From Cucumibacter marinus DSM 18995 (lineage in GTDB: Bacteria; Pseudomonadota; Alphaproteobacteria; Rhizobiales; Devosiaceae), in assembly GCF_000429865.1 (NCBI RefSeq), contig NZ_AUCR01000001.1, forward strand, positions 124,001 to 188,000: a stretch of 64,000 bases of DNA, in the 5' to 3' direction. Every line of letters starts with the position of its first letter. Positions within the stretch are counted from its first letter, which is position 1. The position numbers were made by a program, and so were the translations under genes. Below are positions 1 through 9,064 of the stretch, one piece after another. Under the pieces are notes generated by a model. That model did not search any database and was not told the origin of the DNA. It was given only the letters and a program-made list of their open reading frames with translations.

Positions 1-33
1 CGATTCTTGCCAGAGGGGACATGACCGCCCGGA

Positions 34-954
34 TCACCGGGCGTCGCCTTGCCGGGTATATTCGGCAGCGCATTGGCCCACCCAGTCGTTGAATGCCGTA
101 ACGTGAGGATCACTGCAGGCATGCAGCGGGGTGATGAAATAGTAAGATCGCTCGCTTTTCAGCGGATGGTCGAACACGACAGACAACGCCCCCGACCGAA
201 GTTCGGCCTCCACCATGAAGCGCGGCACGATAGCGGCGCCCTGGCCATGCACGGCGGCGGCAATGATCATCGAAAACTGGTCATAGCTCGCGCCGCCCGG
301 GGGCTGGCCGAACGAATGTCCGGCCATCTCGAACCATTCACACCACAAACCGGGCCGGCTGCTCAGGTGTAGCAGCGGACCTTCGATCAGATCGGCCGGG
401 CTGTTGGCGCGGCTTGCGCGCAGCATTTCCGGGCTCGCAACCGGCACCAGGTCCTCACCGAAAAGCGGGGAAACCTTGGCTTCAGGCCAATGCGGGGTTC
501 CGAAATGGAAGGCGCCGTCCATGCGCTCGGCCGCCAAATCGAAGGGCCTCAGCCTGCTTTTCAGATTGACCAGAATATCCGGATACAGGTGCCGGAATCC
601 ACCAAGCCGTGGAATCAGCCAGTGGGTGGCGAAGCTGGGCAGGACGGCAATGGTAATCGCCGATTTGCCCTGCGCCCTGTTGATCAGCGTTCGCGTTGAG
701 CTCTCAAGTTGTCCCAGCAGGGTGCGGACTTCAGGCAGATAGGAACTGCCGATCTCGGTCAGGTGTACCTGGTGATTGTTGCGCGCCAGCAGGGATACGC
801 CAAGCGCCTGTTCGAGCTGACGCACTCTCTTGCTGACGGCACCCTGGGAGAGAGAAAGGTCCTTGGCAGCCTGTGAGAAGCTTAAATGGCGGGCCGTCGC
901 CTCGAAAGCGATGAGGCCGGACATGGACGGTATCGATCTTCGGGGAAGCTCCAT
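34..954 (-). CDS. LysR-family transcriptional regulator (GcvA-like)
   Basis: A 306-aa LysR-type regulator. An N-terminal winged helix-turn-helix lies at about residues 16-70 (FEATARHLSFSQAAKDLSLS, then QGAVSKRVRQLEQALG), and the periplasmic-binding-protein-like effector domain starts near residue 95. The frame stays open upstream to 1068, but I chose the ATG at 954 because MELPRRSIPSM is the usual GcvA-type N-terminus. It is the last gene of the minus-strand operon that starts at 7840, 114 bp after the cyclodeaminase-like gene, so it probably controls that operon. The effector is unknown. The family call is secure; the role is inferred from position. Confidence 0.9.
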   Translation of the reverse strand: MELPRRSIPSMSGLIAFEATARHLSFSQAAKDLSLSQGAVSKRVRQLEQALGVSLLARNNHQVHLTEIGSSYLPEVRTLLGQLESSTRTLINRAQGKSAITIAVLPSFATHWLIPRLGGFRHLYPDILVNLKSRLRPFDLAAERMDGAFHFGTPHWPEAKVSPLFGEDLVPVASPEMLRASRANSPADLIEGPLLHLSSRPGLWCEWFEMAGHSFGQPPGGASYDQFSMIIAAAVHGQGAAIVPRFMVEAELRSGALSVVFDHPLKSERSYYFITPLHACSDPHVTAFNDWVGQCAAEYTRQGDAR

Positions 955-1068
955 GGCATTACCTGGACATTGGCCGGTTTGGGCTGGAGTGGTTTCAACA
1001 AGGGTCCATATGCTGAGCCCGGGGGAAGCGGGGCAGGGCAGTGCGTAGCTTCCCCCGGGGTGGCGCAA

Positions 1069-2043
1069 TCAGCTTGCGCAGCTCGTGGTGAAGGTGCGGC
1101 CGTAGTGCCGGTCCATCAGATATTTGGCGACGTAGTAGTCGATATGGCTGCCGCCGCCGTTCTTCATCATGGTGATCTCATCGGCTGACTGGCGGCCCGG
1201 AACCTTGCCCTGGCAAAGCTCGAACAAATCGCCTTTGACATCGTCCGGAGTGATGATGCCGCGTTCGTAGGGGCCTAGAAACTCACCCGACCGCGTGGTG
1301 GTCTGGCGATGATCCACGAAGATCGACGCGCGGGTCAGCACGTCATCATCGGCCTCGCGCATTTCGGGTGTGAAGGACCCCACAAGGTCGATATGGGCCC
1401 CTGGCTTGAGCAATTTGCCCTTGATGTGGGGGGTCTGCGCCATGGTGGCGCTCGATATGATGTCGGCTTGCGACACAGCGGCATCGAGATCGTCGACCGC
1501 ATGGGCGGCAATGCCGCGTTCCGACAGCGTATCGGCAAGCGCTTCCGCATTGGCAGCGGTGCGGTTCCAGATCTTCACTGACTTGATGCTCGGACGCGCT
1601 GCCATATGGGCTTCCACCAGATAGGGGGCCAGACCGCCAGCGCCGATCATCAGCATGTTTTCGGCATCCGGCCGGGACAAAATCTTGGAACCGAGTGCTG
1701 AATCCGATGAGGTCTTGCGGAAGATCATCGCTTCGCCGTCGATCACCGCTTCGGTCACGCCGGTGTCCGCATTGATGAACACATAAACCGAGTTTACCGT
1801 CGGCAGGTTGTGCCGCGCCTTGTTGTTGGGGAACGACGTGACGAGCTTAGCAAGAATGCCCTCCTGGGGCTGCCAGGCCGGCAGGATGATGAAAATGTCA
1901 GGCTGGCCCTCAGGATTCGGCTCCTGATAGATCAGCCGGTCCGACTGCTTCGGCATGCCGCCGAGATGGGCGGTTTCCAACGCGGGGATGAGCCCCTTGT
2001 AGTCAAGCAGCTCGTGCACGCGCCGCGCGTCGATCATTTCCAT
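1069..2043 (-). CDS. Ornithine cyclodeaminase / mu-crystallin family protein
   Basis: A 324-aa protein of the ornithine cyclodeaminase/mu-crystallin family, whose members are NAD(P)-dependent cyclodeaminases, imine reductases or amino-acid dehydrogenases. The nucleotide-binding loop GAGGLA is at 134-139. The substrate-site basic residues typical of the family are K66 (AKLVTSFP) and R109 (FRKTSSDSALGSK). A conserved LVGSFTPEMREAD segment follows near residue 220. A second in-frame ATG at 2037 is an alternative start. It lies 33 bp after the RidA-like gene in the ABC-transporter operon. Such enzymes make or reduce imines, which fits the RidA neighbour. True ornithine cyclodeaminase activity is not assured. 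Confidence 0.85.
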   Translation of the reverse strand: MEMIDARRVHELLDYKGLIPALETAHLGGMPKQSDRLIYQEPNPEGQPDIFIILPAWQPQEGILAKLVTSFPNNKARHNLPTVNSVYVFINADTGVTEAVIDGEAMIFRKTSSDSALGSKILSRPDAENMLMIGAGGLAPYLVEAHMAARPSIKSVKIWNRTAANAEALADTLSERGIAAHAVDDLDAAVSQADIISSATMAQTPHIKGKLLKPGAHIDLVGSFTPEMREADDDVLTRASIFVDHRQTTTRSGEFLGPYERGIITPDDVKGDLFELCQGKVPGRQSADEITMMKNGGGSHIDYYVAKYLMDRHYGRTFTTSCAS

Positions 2044-2076
2044 TCCTTCATCTCCTTGTCTTCTCGGTCCCGGCCT

Positions 2077-2559
2077 TCAGGCCGTGTCTTTTTCAATCTG
2101 AAAACTGGCTTCGATTTCCACGCAGGCGTCAAGCGGCAGGCTGGCGACGCCCACCGTACAGCGAACGTGACGCCCGGCCTCACCCAGAACATCGACCATG
2201 AGGTCGGAAGCGCCGTTGATCACTGCGGGGTGTTGGGAGAACCCGGCGCCTGCCTGCACGAAACCGCCCAGTCTGACGCAACGCGTAACGCGGTCGAGCC
2301 TGCCCCCGAGCACTGCATTGAGCTGCGAAAGAATGGCAATCGCACATTGCCGGGCGGCCGCCTGTGCATCGGGCAGATCGACAACCTTGCCGACTTCCCC
2401 GGCAAAGCGCTTGGGCAAACCGTTGCTGCCGGTGGGGAGCTGGCCGGAGATATGCACCATGTCGCCGATAATCGCCGCAGGCACATAATTGCCCTGCGCT
2501 GGCGGCGTATCGGGCAGCTCGATGCCGAGCCGGCTGAGATTTTCCTCAATAGTAGGCAT
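2077..2559 (-). CDS. RidA/YjgF-family protein (reactive imine deaminase-like)
   Basis: A 160-aa member of the RidA/YER057c/UK114 superfamily, in the slightly longer subgroup. Family hallmarks are visible: an N-terminal MPTIEENLSRLGIELPD, the VHISGQLP strand, and the C-terminal RCTVGVASLPLDACVEIE segment, whose arginine is the carboxylate-binding residue in active RidA. RidA proteins hydrolyse enamines and imines released by PLP enzymes or cyclodeaminases. Its place between the transporter ATPase (22-bp gap) and the cyclodeaminase-like gene suggests it handles an unstable imine made in this pathway. That pathway role is inference. Confidence 0.88.
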   Translation of the reverse strand: MPTIEENLSRLGIELPDTPPAQGNYVPAAIIGDMVHISGQLPTGSNGLPKRFAGEVGKVVDLPDAQAAARQCAIAILSQLNAVLGGRLDRVTRCVRLGGFVQAGAGFSQHPAVINGASDLMVDVLGEAGRHVRCTVGVASLPLDACVEIEASFQIEKDTA

Positions 2560-2581
2560 GGGTTCAGGCCCTCACTTCCAT

Positions 2582-3676
2582 TCAATCCTTGCGGGCAATG
2601 ACAGCGACATCCTCGGTCCGGCACGTAACGGTCATTTCTCCGCTTGCCGCTTCCAGCGTGCCCGGTCGTGCATCGATGAGCACCGACTGATCGCCGGCCA
2701 GCTCGAGATGTAGATGAACCCGGTCACCGAAATAGGTCTGCTCGGTTACCTTGCCGCACAGTCGAATATGATGGCCGTTATGCTCTGCTTGTGCGGAAAG
2801 TGCCTCTGGCCTGATAACGACCGTCGCGCTGTCACCCGGTTTGAGCGCATGAGGTGAGGTCACCCTGTTTGCGGGGATGGTCCACTCGGTGCCCGCCGTC
2901 TCCAGCCGTATCTCGCCGCCTTCGACTGCGGTTACGCTGGCCGGAAACAGATTGGCAGCGCCGACAAAGCTGGCGACGAACTCACTGACCGGGTTGGCAT
3001 AGACATTCTGTGGTGTATCCAGCTGTTCGATGCGTCCCTTGTTCATCACGGCCACGAGATCCGACATCGACATCGCCTCTTCCTGATCGTGGGTAACGAA
3101 GACGAAGGTCTTTTCAGTCCGCCGCTGAATGGATTTCAGCTCGCGTTGCATGTCCTGGCGCAGTTTGAGGTCGAGGGCGCCAAGCGGTTCATCAAGCAGC
3201 AGCGCGCTGGGATCCGGCGCCAGGGCACGGGCGAGGGCGACCCGCTGGCGCTGACCACCGGACAGGGCATCGGGATAGCGATTGCCGAGATCGGGCAAGC
3301 GGATCAGGTCGAGCAATTCCTGGCATCTATCGGCGATGGCCTTGCGGCCCATGCCCTGCATCTCGCAGCCGAAGCCGATATTTTGCGTCACCGTCATATG
3401 CGGGAACAGCGCATAGTCCTGGAAGACCATCTTGACTGGCCGGTTATGGGCGACGGCCCGCGTGATGTCCTTGCCGTCGACAAGAATTTCTCCGCTGTCG
3501 GGCTGTGCCAAGCCCACAATGGACCTCAAAAGTGTGGACTTGCCGCAACCCGAGGGACCGAGCAGCGTGATGAACACGCCTTTGTCGACCGTCAATGATA
3601 CGTCGTCGATCACGCGCAGGGCGCCGTACGCTTTCGAGATATTTCTGAGTTCGATCGCAGGAACGGTGTCAGTCAT
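2582..3676 (-). CDS. ABC transporter ATP-binding protein, polyamine/PotA type
   Basis: A 364-aa ATPase of the spermidine/putrescine (PotA) importer class. Walker A GPSGCGKST is at 40-48, followed by the Q-loop, the signature LSGGQRQRVALARAL, Walker B ALLLDEPLGALD, and a C-terminal TOBE domain of about 120 residues. The ATG at 3676 is chosen because homology starts at MTDTVPAIELRNISK; the open frame upstream is overlap with the permease gene. The start lies inside the end of the upstream permease gene (8-bp overlap), which suggests translational coupling. It would energise the two permeases and the binding protein encoded just upstream. The substrate is unknown. Confidence 0.93.
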   Translation of the reverse strand: MTDTVPAIELRNISKAYGALRVIDDVSLTVDKGVFITLLGPSGCGKSTLLRSIVGLAQPDSGEILVDGKDITRAVAHNRPVKMVFQDYALFPHMTVTQNIGFGCEMQGMGRKAIADRCQELLDLIRLPDLGNRYPDALSGGQRQRVALARALAPDPSALLLDEPLGALDLKLRQDMQRELKSIQRRTEKTFVFVTHDQEEAMSMSDLVAVMNKGRIEQLDTPQNVYANPVSEFVASFVGAANLFPASVTAVEGGEIRLETAGTEWTIPANRVTSPHALKPGDSATVVIRPEALSAQAEHNGHHIRLCGKVTEQTYFGDRVHLHLELAGDQSVLIDARPGTLEAASGEMTVTCRTEDVAVIARKD

Positions 3677-4490
3677 TGGTTTTGCCCGTGGCGGAAAGGG
3701 AGGTGTCGCGCCCGAGCCGGCGGCTCCGAATGAAGCGTTCGGCATAAAGGCCGAAGCCGGTGGTCACGATCAGAATGATGGTGGAGATGGCTGCAAGGCC
3801 CGGATCGAAGCCAAAGCGGAGCCGTGAGAACAGAAGGACCGGGAAAGTCTGTTCGAAGCCGCCCAGGAAGAATGAACGCACGAAGTCCTCGAACGAAAGC
3901 AGCATGCAGAACATGAAGGCGCCCAGGAGCGCTGGCGACAGGTAGGGCAGCACGATCCGGAACAGGACGATGAGGTCGTCAGCACCCAGGTTTCGAGCAG
4001 CATCGGCCATGTTCTGGCCCATGGAGTTGAGCCGGGTCAGCACCATGACAACCACAAAGGGCATGGAGGCGACCGCATGGCCGAAAGCAATGGCGAGCAT
4101 GCCGGTCTCGAGCCCGATCCTGCCAATGAAGATACGCAGCGCAATGGCCGACACCACGACCGGTAGAAAGGCAGGCAATACCACGAGTGCAACCAGCGCA
4201 CCGCGGAGCAGCCCCGAGGTTCGCGCCGTCAGGAAGGCAACCGGCAGGCCAACTAGGATTGAGATGGTCGTCGAGAGCAGAGCGACCTGCGCTGACAGCC
4301 ATAGCGATGCCAGGATGTCCCGATCGAACAGGACTTCGCGATACCACTGCGTGGTCCAGGCCTGGATCGGGAAGGCAACGAAGTTGGAATCCCGGAACCC
4401 CATGGCCGCCATGACGGCAAGCGGCAGAAACATGTAGGCGACGAACAGCCAGAACAGGCCGGGCAGGGCGAGGCGGCGCAGGAATTTCAT
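3669..4490 (-). CDS. ABC transporter permease, PotC type
   Basis: A 273-aa inner-membrane permease with about six hydrophobic segments. The binding-protein-dependent transport (EAA) loop is visible as AARNLGADDLIVLFRIVLP. The ATG at 4490 (MKFLRRLALPG) is preferred over the longer open frame because the first membrane segment follows at once. It overlaps the upstream PotB-like gene by 4 bp. It pairs with that permease to form the heterodimeric channel of a polyamine/opine-type importer (PotB/PotC order conserved). Confidence 0.92.
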   Translation of the reverse strand: MKFLRRLALPGLFWLFVAYMFLPLAVMAAMGFRDSNFVAFPIQAWTTQWYREVLFDRDILASLWLSAQVALLSTTISILVGLPVAFLTARTSGLLRGALVALVVLPAFLPVVVSAIALRIFIGRIGLETGMLAIAFGHAVASMPFVVVMVLTRLNSMGQNMADAARNLGADDLIVLFRIVLPYLSPALLGAFMFCMLLSFEDFVRSFFLGGFEQTFPVLLFSRLRFGFDPGLAAISTIILIVTTGFGLYAERFIRSRRLGRDTSLSATGKTND

Positions 4491-5416
4491 GCTGCCCTCC
4501 CGCGGCGCTTGCGCTGGAACAGGGCAACGAACAGGCCGACATAGGCGAGGGCCGATCCAGTCAGAATGATGCTGAAAGCGCTGCCGAGTGGCCAGGAATC
4601 GCCAGCCTTGGAAAAGATCTGCCCGATGGTTGAGGCGAACAGCGTGTTGCTGGGCCCTCCAAGCAGCTGCGGCATGGCATAGAGACCGATGACCAGGAGA
4701 AACACCAGCGTACAACCGGCGACGATGCCTTCGCGTGAAAGCGGCAGAACGACACGGAAAAAGCGCTGCCAGGCGGGCGCTCCGAGATTGGCAGCGGCCT
4801 CGAGCAGATTGTCGTCGATTTTTTCGAGCGCCGCATAGAGCGGGAGCAGCATATAAAGCGAGGTCAGATAGACGACGCCAATGGTCAGTGACACGTTGTT
4901 GTACAGAAGATCAAAGGGCGTGCCGGGCATGCCGATGAGCGAAAAGAACGAGTTCACCGCGCCGCGGTTGGCCAGCATCACAATCCAGGCAAAGCTGCGG
5001 ATGATTTCGCTGACCCAGAACGGGGCGACGACCAGCAGGAGCAGCCTTGTGCGCATGTTTTTTGGCGCCGCCTTGGAAATGTAGTAGGCGACCGGGAACA
5101 CCACGATCAGCGTGACGATGGTGGCAAGGCTGGCAAAGATGAAGGATCGCAGGAACGCCGTAATATAGAGAGGACGCTCGAAAAAGGTGGCATAGTGCCG
5201 TCCAGTCCATTCGATCGGTTCGCCCTGCGGTACGGGATAGCGATCGTAGAAACTGATTTCGACCATCTGGAACAGGGGCGTGATGTTTGTGGCGCCAATC
5301 CAGAGCACCGGAATAATGGCGACAAGGATCAGTCTGAGCAGTGGCGAACGGCCATAAAGCTCAAGCAATCCCCTATAGAGGGCAAATCTGCGCAGGCTGA
5401 TCAGTAGTCTCGTCAT
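4487..5416 (-). CDS. ABC transporter permease, PotB type
   Basis: A 309-aa inner-membrane permease of the PotB class, with about six transmembrane segments. The periplasmic region between the first two carries MVEISFYDRYP, and the EAA coupling loop AAANLGAPAWQRFFRVVLP is near residue 205. The ATG at 5416 (MTRLLISLRRFALYR) is chosen; the longer frame runs back towards the binding-protein gene without homology. It lies 55 bp downstream of the binding-protein gene and overlaps the PotC-like gene by 4 bp. It forms the other half of the import channel. Confidence 0.92.
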   Translation of the reverse strand: MTRLLISLRRFALYRGLLELYGRSPLLRLILVAIIPVLWIGATNITPLFQMVEISFYDRYPVPQGEPIEWTGRHYATFFERPLYITAFLRSFIFASLATIVTLIVVFPVAYYISKAAPKNMRTRLLLLVVAPFWVSEIIRSFAWIVMLANRGAVNSFFSLIGMPGTPFDLLYNNVSLTIGVVYLTSLYMLLPLYAALEKIDDNLLEAAANLGAPAWQRFFRVVLPLSREGIVAGCTLVFLLVIGLYAMPQLLGGPSNTLFASTIGQIFSKAGDSWPLGSAFSIILTGSALAYVGLFVALFQRKRRGRAA

Positions 5417-5471
5417 GGTGACGGCATGATCTCCGGTGAGAGGGGGCGGCCAGCGGCCGCCCCGGACAGTG

Positions 5472-6572
5472 TCAGGCTGCGCGGATTTCTTCCGCTGCCG
5501 TATCGACCAGATCGAAGATGAAGGCGGCGGTCTCCACATTTACCCAGGACAGGCGGGCCCGCTCGTCGGGGTCAAGCGACAGCGCTTCCTTTTCCTGGTC
5601 GGTCAAGAGCGCTTCGGTGCCCTTGATCGTGGCACTCAGACCCGTCGACCGCACGATCTCGGCGCCGTTTTCCGCATCACCCAGCAGCGCATTGAGGAAC
5701 GCATAGGCATTGGCCATGTTCGGCGCGTTATTGGTGATGTTGAACCCGTAGGCATAGGCCAGCCCGCCTTCACGCGGGATGGTGTAGCCGGCAGGGAACC
5801 CTTCCAGAATGAGCTGTGAGGAGGGTCCAGAGCCGGCCTGGGCGAGGCTGACGTCTCCGGTTACCATCATCTGCTGGATCTCGGTTGCGGCTTCGTAGTA
5901 GCGGCGCACCATATGCTTGTGATCGATGAGGAAGTCCCGCGTGGCATCGACTGCGCGCTGGGCAACGTCGACATTGTTGCCATAGCTGGCCGCGGACCCA
6001 TCATAACCGAGATAGTTCATCACGATCTGGAAGAAGTCCTGGATCTGATAGGCGGTGCGTCCGGCATTGGCCTCGTCGAACATCACGTCCCAGCTGGTCG
6101 GCTTTTCAAATTCTTCGGTGTTGTAGAGGAGGCCAGTGGAGACCACGACGAGCGGAACGCCCCAGCGTTCGCCGGCACGCGATACCCAGGAGGCGTCCGC
6201 ATATTCTTCCTCGATGAGGTTCCAGTTCTCGAGCCGCGATCGATCGATCGGTGCCAGGAAGCCGGCATCGACAAACTGGTAGAAGCGGTGACCGGCGCAG
6301 GTGACGATGTCAGCGCTGTAGTTGCCGTTTTCGGCGGCCATCAGGTTGAACTGTTCGCCCTGATCGGTGACCAGGCGAATATTCGTCCTGATGCCTGTTT
6401 CCTCCTCGAAACGGCGGCGGAACTCGTCGGTGACAAAGCCGTCATAGGCCCAGATATTCAGTTCATTGGTCTGGGCGAATGCAGAGCGGATGATGCCGGG
6501 GGCGGCCAGGGTGGCCAGACCTGCGGTGCCTGCGCCGCGTAGAACTTGTCGACGGGATGGTTTGTAACTCAT
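5472..6572 (-). CDS. ABC transporter substrate-binding protein, PotD type, Tat-exported
   Basis: A 366-aa periplasmic solute-binding protein of the spermidine/putrescine-like family. The N-terminus carries a twin-arginine motif (SRRQVLRG) and a hydrophobic stretch ending SAFAQ, so export by the Tat pathway is likely; mature protein begins near residue 35. Mature features such as LNIWAYDGFVTDEFRRRFEE are typical of the PotD/PotF class. It starts 2 bp after the PLP-enzyme gene, so the two are co-transcribed. The ligand cannot be read from sequence; an amino-acid derivative or opine is as likely as a polyamine. Confidence 0.92.
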   Translation of the reverse strand: MSYKPSRRQVLRGAGTAGLATLAAPGIIRSAFAQTNELNIWAYDGFVTDEFRRRFEEETGIRTNIRLVTDQGEQFNLMAAENGNYSADIVTCAGHRFYQFVDAGFLAPIDRSRLENWNLIEEEYADASWVSRAGERWGVPLVVVSTGLLYNTEEFEKPTSWDVMFDEANAGRTAYQIQDFFQIVMNYLGYDGSAASYGNNVDVAQRAVDATRDFLIDHKHMVRRYYEAATEIQQMMVTGDVSLAQAGSGPSSQLILEGFPAGYTIPREGGLAYAYGFNITNNAPNMANAYAFLNALLGDAENGAEIVRSTGLSATIKGTEALLTDQEKEALSLDPDERARLSWVNVETAAFIFDLVDTAAEEIRAA

Positions 6573-6574
6573 GT

Positions 6575-7840
6575 TCAGTCCTCCTCGTTCAGTACGTCTT
6601 GCTTGGCACCCATCGAGCTGTTGCGGCCGGATTCCCTGTTGTGATGATCCGGTTGATCCGTGGCAAGCGCGTTGAGTGCGTGAATAAGACGGTTGATATC
6701 CTCATGCGTGTTGTACGCATGCACGGATGCACGCACGAGCTGGGTGATCCCCTGTTCGATCAGCTCGGTCCGCGTAAGCTGGGTTGCGGAAACCGAAGTG
6801 TTGATGGACCACTCATTGCGAAGCCGCGAGACGATCGTCTCTGCGGGTAGATGCTGATGTGAGAAAGTCACGATGCCGCTTTTCTCGCGGCCCCGGTCCC
6901 GCAAGTTGAAACCGGGCAGGGCGGCAAGGTCGGTTCTCAGCGTATTTGAAAGGGTTTTGATGCGGGCCCAGATGTCGGCAACACCTGTGTCGAGGGCGTA
7001 GCGGCAAGCCACACCGAACCCGATATGAGCCGCAACATTGCTTTCCCAGAGCTCGAAGCGAGTTGCATTGTCGACGATCCGATAGTCATCGACCGCTACC
7101 CATTCTGCCGAACGGATGTCGAGCACGTGCGGTGATAACCGCTCGATCCAGTCTTGGCGGATCCATAGAAACCCGGTGCCCCTGGGGCCGCGCAGATATT
7201 TGCGCCCGGTGGCCGACAGCATGGTGCACCCGATGCGGCCGACATCGATCGGCATCTGACCGGCCGATTGGCACGCATCGAGTAGAAAGGGAATGGTATG
7301 GCGTCGCGCAATGGCGCCGATCTCTTCGACCGGATTGATCAGCCCGTCATTGGTCGGCATGTGCGATACGCAGATCAACCGGGTCCGCGAGTCGATCAGC
7401 GCTTCAAGTGCCGAGGGGTCAAGCGCGCCATTCCCATCGTCATCTGCGAGAACCACCTCGATCCCGAAGCGGTCCGCAGCGTGACGGAAGGCGATCATAT
7501 TGGAATTATATTCGGCGTGGCCGGTCACGACGCGGTCGCCGGGCTGCCAGTCCATAGCGTAGAAAATCGCCTGCCAGGCGCGCGTTGCGTTGTCGAGCAG
7601 AGCGATTTCCGATCTCTTGCCACCCACCAGATCGGCAGCGGCCTGATAGGCCTGATCGATCAGATGGCTCTGGCGGGCCGCTGCCTCATAGCCGCCGATA
7701 CTCTGCTCGAGGGCGAGGTGATCGAACACTGCCTGTGACACGGGAGCGGCCATAAGGCTGGCGCCAGCATTATTGAGATGCACAAGGCCGCTCTGGCAGC
7801 CCGGTGTTTCTGCTCTCAATCTGTCGGCATCCATTACCAT
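6575..7840 (-). CDS. Class V PLP-dependent enzyme (aminotransferase / NifS-like fold)
   Basis: A 421-aa fold-type I PLP enzyme of aminotransferase class V. The Schiff-base lysine is K214 in SATGRKYLRGPRGTGF. The ring-contacting D188 and Q191 lie in LLDACQSAGQ, and the N-terminal HLNNAGASL loop is typical. I prefer the ATG at 7840; the one at 7834 is nearly as good, and the longer frame is unsupported. It is the first gene of the operon. Members of this family include cysteine desulfurases, epimerases and C-S lyases, so it may transaminate or eliminate rather than desulfurate. It lies upstream of the transporter, RidA and the cyclodeaminase, which fits breakdown of an imported amino compound. 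Confidence 0.85.
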   Translation of the reverse strand: MVMDADRLRAETPGCQSGLVHLNNAGASLMAAPVSQAVFDHLALEQSIGGYEAAARQSHLIDQAYQAAADLVGGKRSEIALLDNATRAWQAIFYAMDWQPGDRVVTGHAEYNSNMIAFRHAADRFGIEVVLADDDGNGALDPSALEALIDSRTRLICVSHMPTNDGLINPVEEIGAIARRHTIPFLLDACQSAGQMPIDVGRIGCTMLSATGRKYLRGPRGTGFLWIRQDWIERLSPHVLDIRSAEWVAVDDYRIVDNATRFELWESNVAAHIGFGVACRYALDTGVADIWARIKTLSNTLRTDLAALPGFNLRDRGREKSGIVTFSHQHLPAETIVSRLRNEWSINTSVSATQLTRTELIEQGITQLVRASVHAYNTHEDINRLIHALNALATDQPDHHNRESGRNSSMGAKQDVLNEED

Positions 7841-8026
7841 GATTTGGCTTGATACTCCCTCGCGGTTTCGCGCAATTCCGTGTGGCGGCGATGGTCGCCA
7901 AGATGCTGATGTGATTGGCGTATTGCACGTCAGCAGCTGGAGAAGCGCGATCCAGGACCTAATCCTTGCATCGCAGAGGAGGGGCAAACAGATTGAAAAG
8001 ATTCATTGTTAGTATAAGCTGAGGTT
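7841..8026. promoter_or_regulatory. Divergent promoter region between PLP-enzyme operon and LysR gene
   Basis: This 186-bp gap separates the minus-strand catabolic operon from the plus-strand LysR gene, so it must hold promoters in both directions and is the expected place for LysR-type operators (T-N11-A). The stretch from 8000 to 8026 is AT-richer than its surroundings (ATTCATTGTTAGTATAAGC). I cannot define a specific operator. Confidence 0.45.
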
Positions 8027-8947
8027 ATGGTATTGAGGCGTCATCTCCCATCACCCAGCACGCTTTTCGTGTTCGAGGTTGCAGCCCGTCTGACGAATTT
8101 CTCGCGGGCGGCGCAGGAACTTAACATCACCCAACCCGCTGTCAGTCATGCAGTCGCGACGCTTGAGCAGCATCTGGGTCAACCTTTGTTCACCCGCGCT
8201 GGACCACATCTGGAGCTGACAGAGGCCGGGGAAAAGCTGAGTCGGGTCACCACCCGTTCCTTCCATGCCATCGAGGCCGTTCTGGAAGAAATCGAGGGGA
8301 GGGACAGTTCGCGGGAGATCGTCATGCTCTCGATTTCTTCGGGCATGGCAACGCATTGGCTGATGCCGCGCTATGGTGCATTTCGCGAGGTCTTTCCGCA
8401 CACCGATCTGCAATTCCAGCTGATAGCCGGCAGTGTCGGCGGGCCATTGCTCAATTGCGATCTCGGATTGCGCGTTGCCCAGGGTGAAGATGCGCGCGAG
8501 CTTGGCGGCTGGTTTGCGCCCGAGCGGGTGCTTGCGGTCGGCGCGCCAAGCTATCTCCGCGAACATGGCAGCTTTGACGAGCCCAAGGCAAACCACACGC
8601 TGATCCACCTTCCAGATCACTGGTTTGGCTGGCCCGAATTCGCGCAGAAGGCCGACATCCGGACCCCTGCCGGATACGACAAGCTTTCTTTCTCGGACTA
8701 CTCGGTGGTACTTCAGGCGGCCCTGAGCGGGCAGGGGCTGGCGCTCGCCTGGACCTCCGTTGCCTCCGGACTGATCATCAATGGCATGTTGGAACAGGCC
8801 TCCAAAACCGTGGTGGTGACCGACCGCAGCTATCATCTGGTCTCATCGAGCCAGCGCGCCACACGCGCGATCGTTCGCCATGTTCGTGACTGGCTGATTG
8901 CGGAGATGGAGAAGGACGAGAAGCTACTTTCGCACCTTCTTGGTTGA
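8027..8947 (+). CDS. LysR-family transcriptional regulator (GcvA-like)
   Basis: A 306-aa LysR-type regulator. The DNA-binding domain lies at about residues 10-68 (FEVAARLTNFSRAAQELNIT, then QPAVSHAVATLEQHLG), followed by the effector domain. It is transcribed away from the PLP-enzyme/ABC operon and towards the enolase-superfamily gene at 9065, the usual LysR arrangement. It could control either unit. A short purine run (GAGG at 8021-8024) sits very close to the ATG, so translation initiation may be weak. It is a distinct paralogue of the regulator at 34-954. Confidence 0.92.
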   Translation: MVLRRHLPSPSTLFVFEVAARLTNFSRAAQELNITQPAVSHAVATLEQHLGQPLFTRAGPHLELTEAGEKLSRVTTRSFHAIEAVLEEIEGRDSSREIVMLSISSGMATHWLMPRYGAFREVFPHTDLQFQLIAGSVGGPLLNCDLGLRVAQGEDARELGGWFAPERVLAVGAPSYLREHGSFDEPKANHTLIHLPDHWFGWPEFAQKADIRTPAGYDKLSFSDYSVVLQAALSGQGLALAWTSVASGLIINGMLEQASKTVVVTDRSYHLVSSSQRATRAIVRHVRDWLIAEMEKDEKLLSHLLG

Positions 8948-9064
8948 GCCTGATTTCACTGAGGTTATTCCCTCGGGTGGTGCACCCCTCACTTCTATTC
9001 CCTTTGCCCTGAACGGCCTCGGCCCGATCCTTTCGAGACGATCGAACCAACCCCGGACCGTTCA

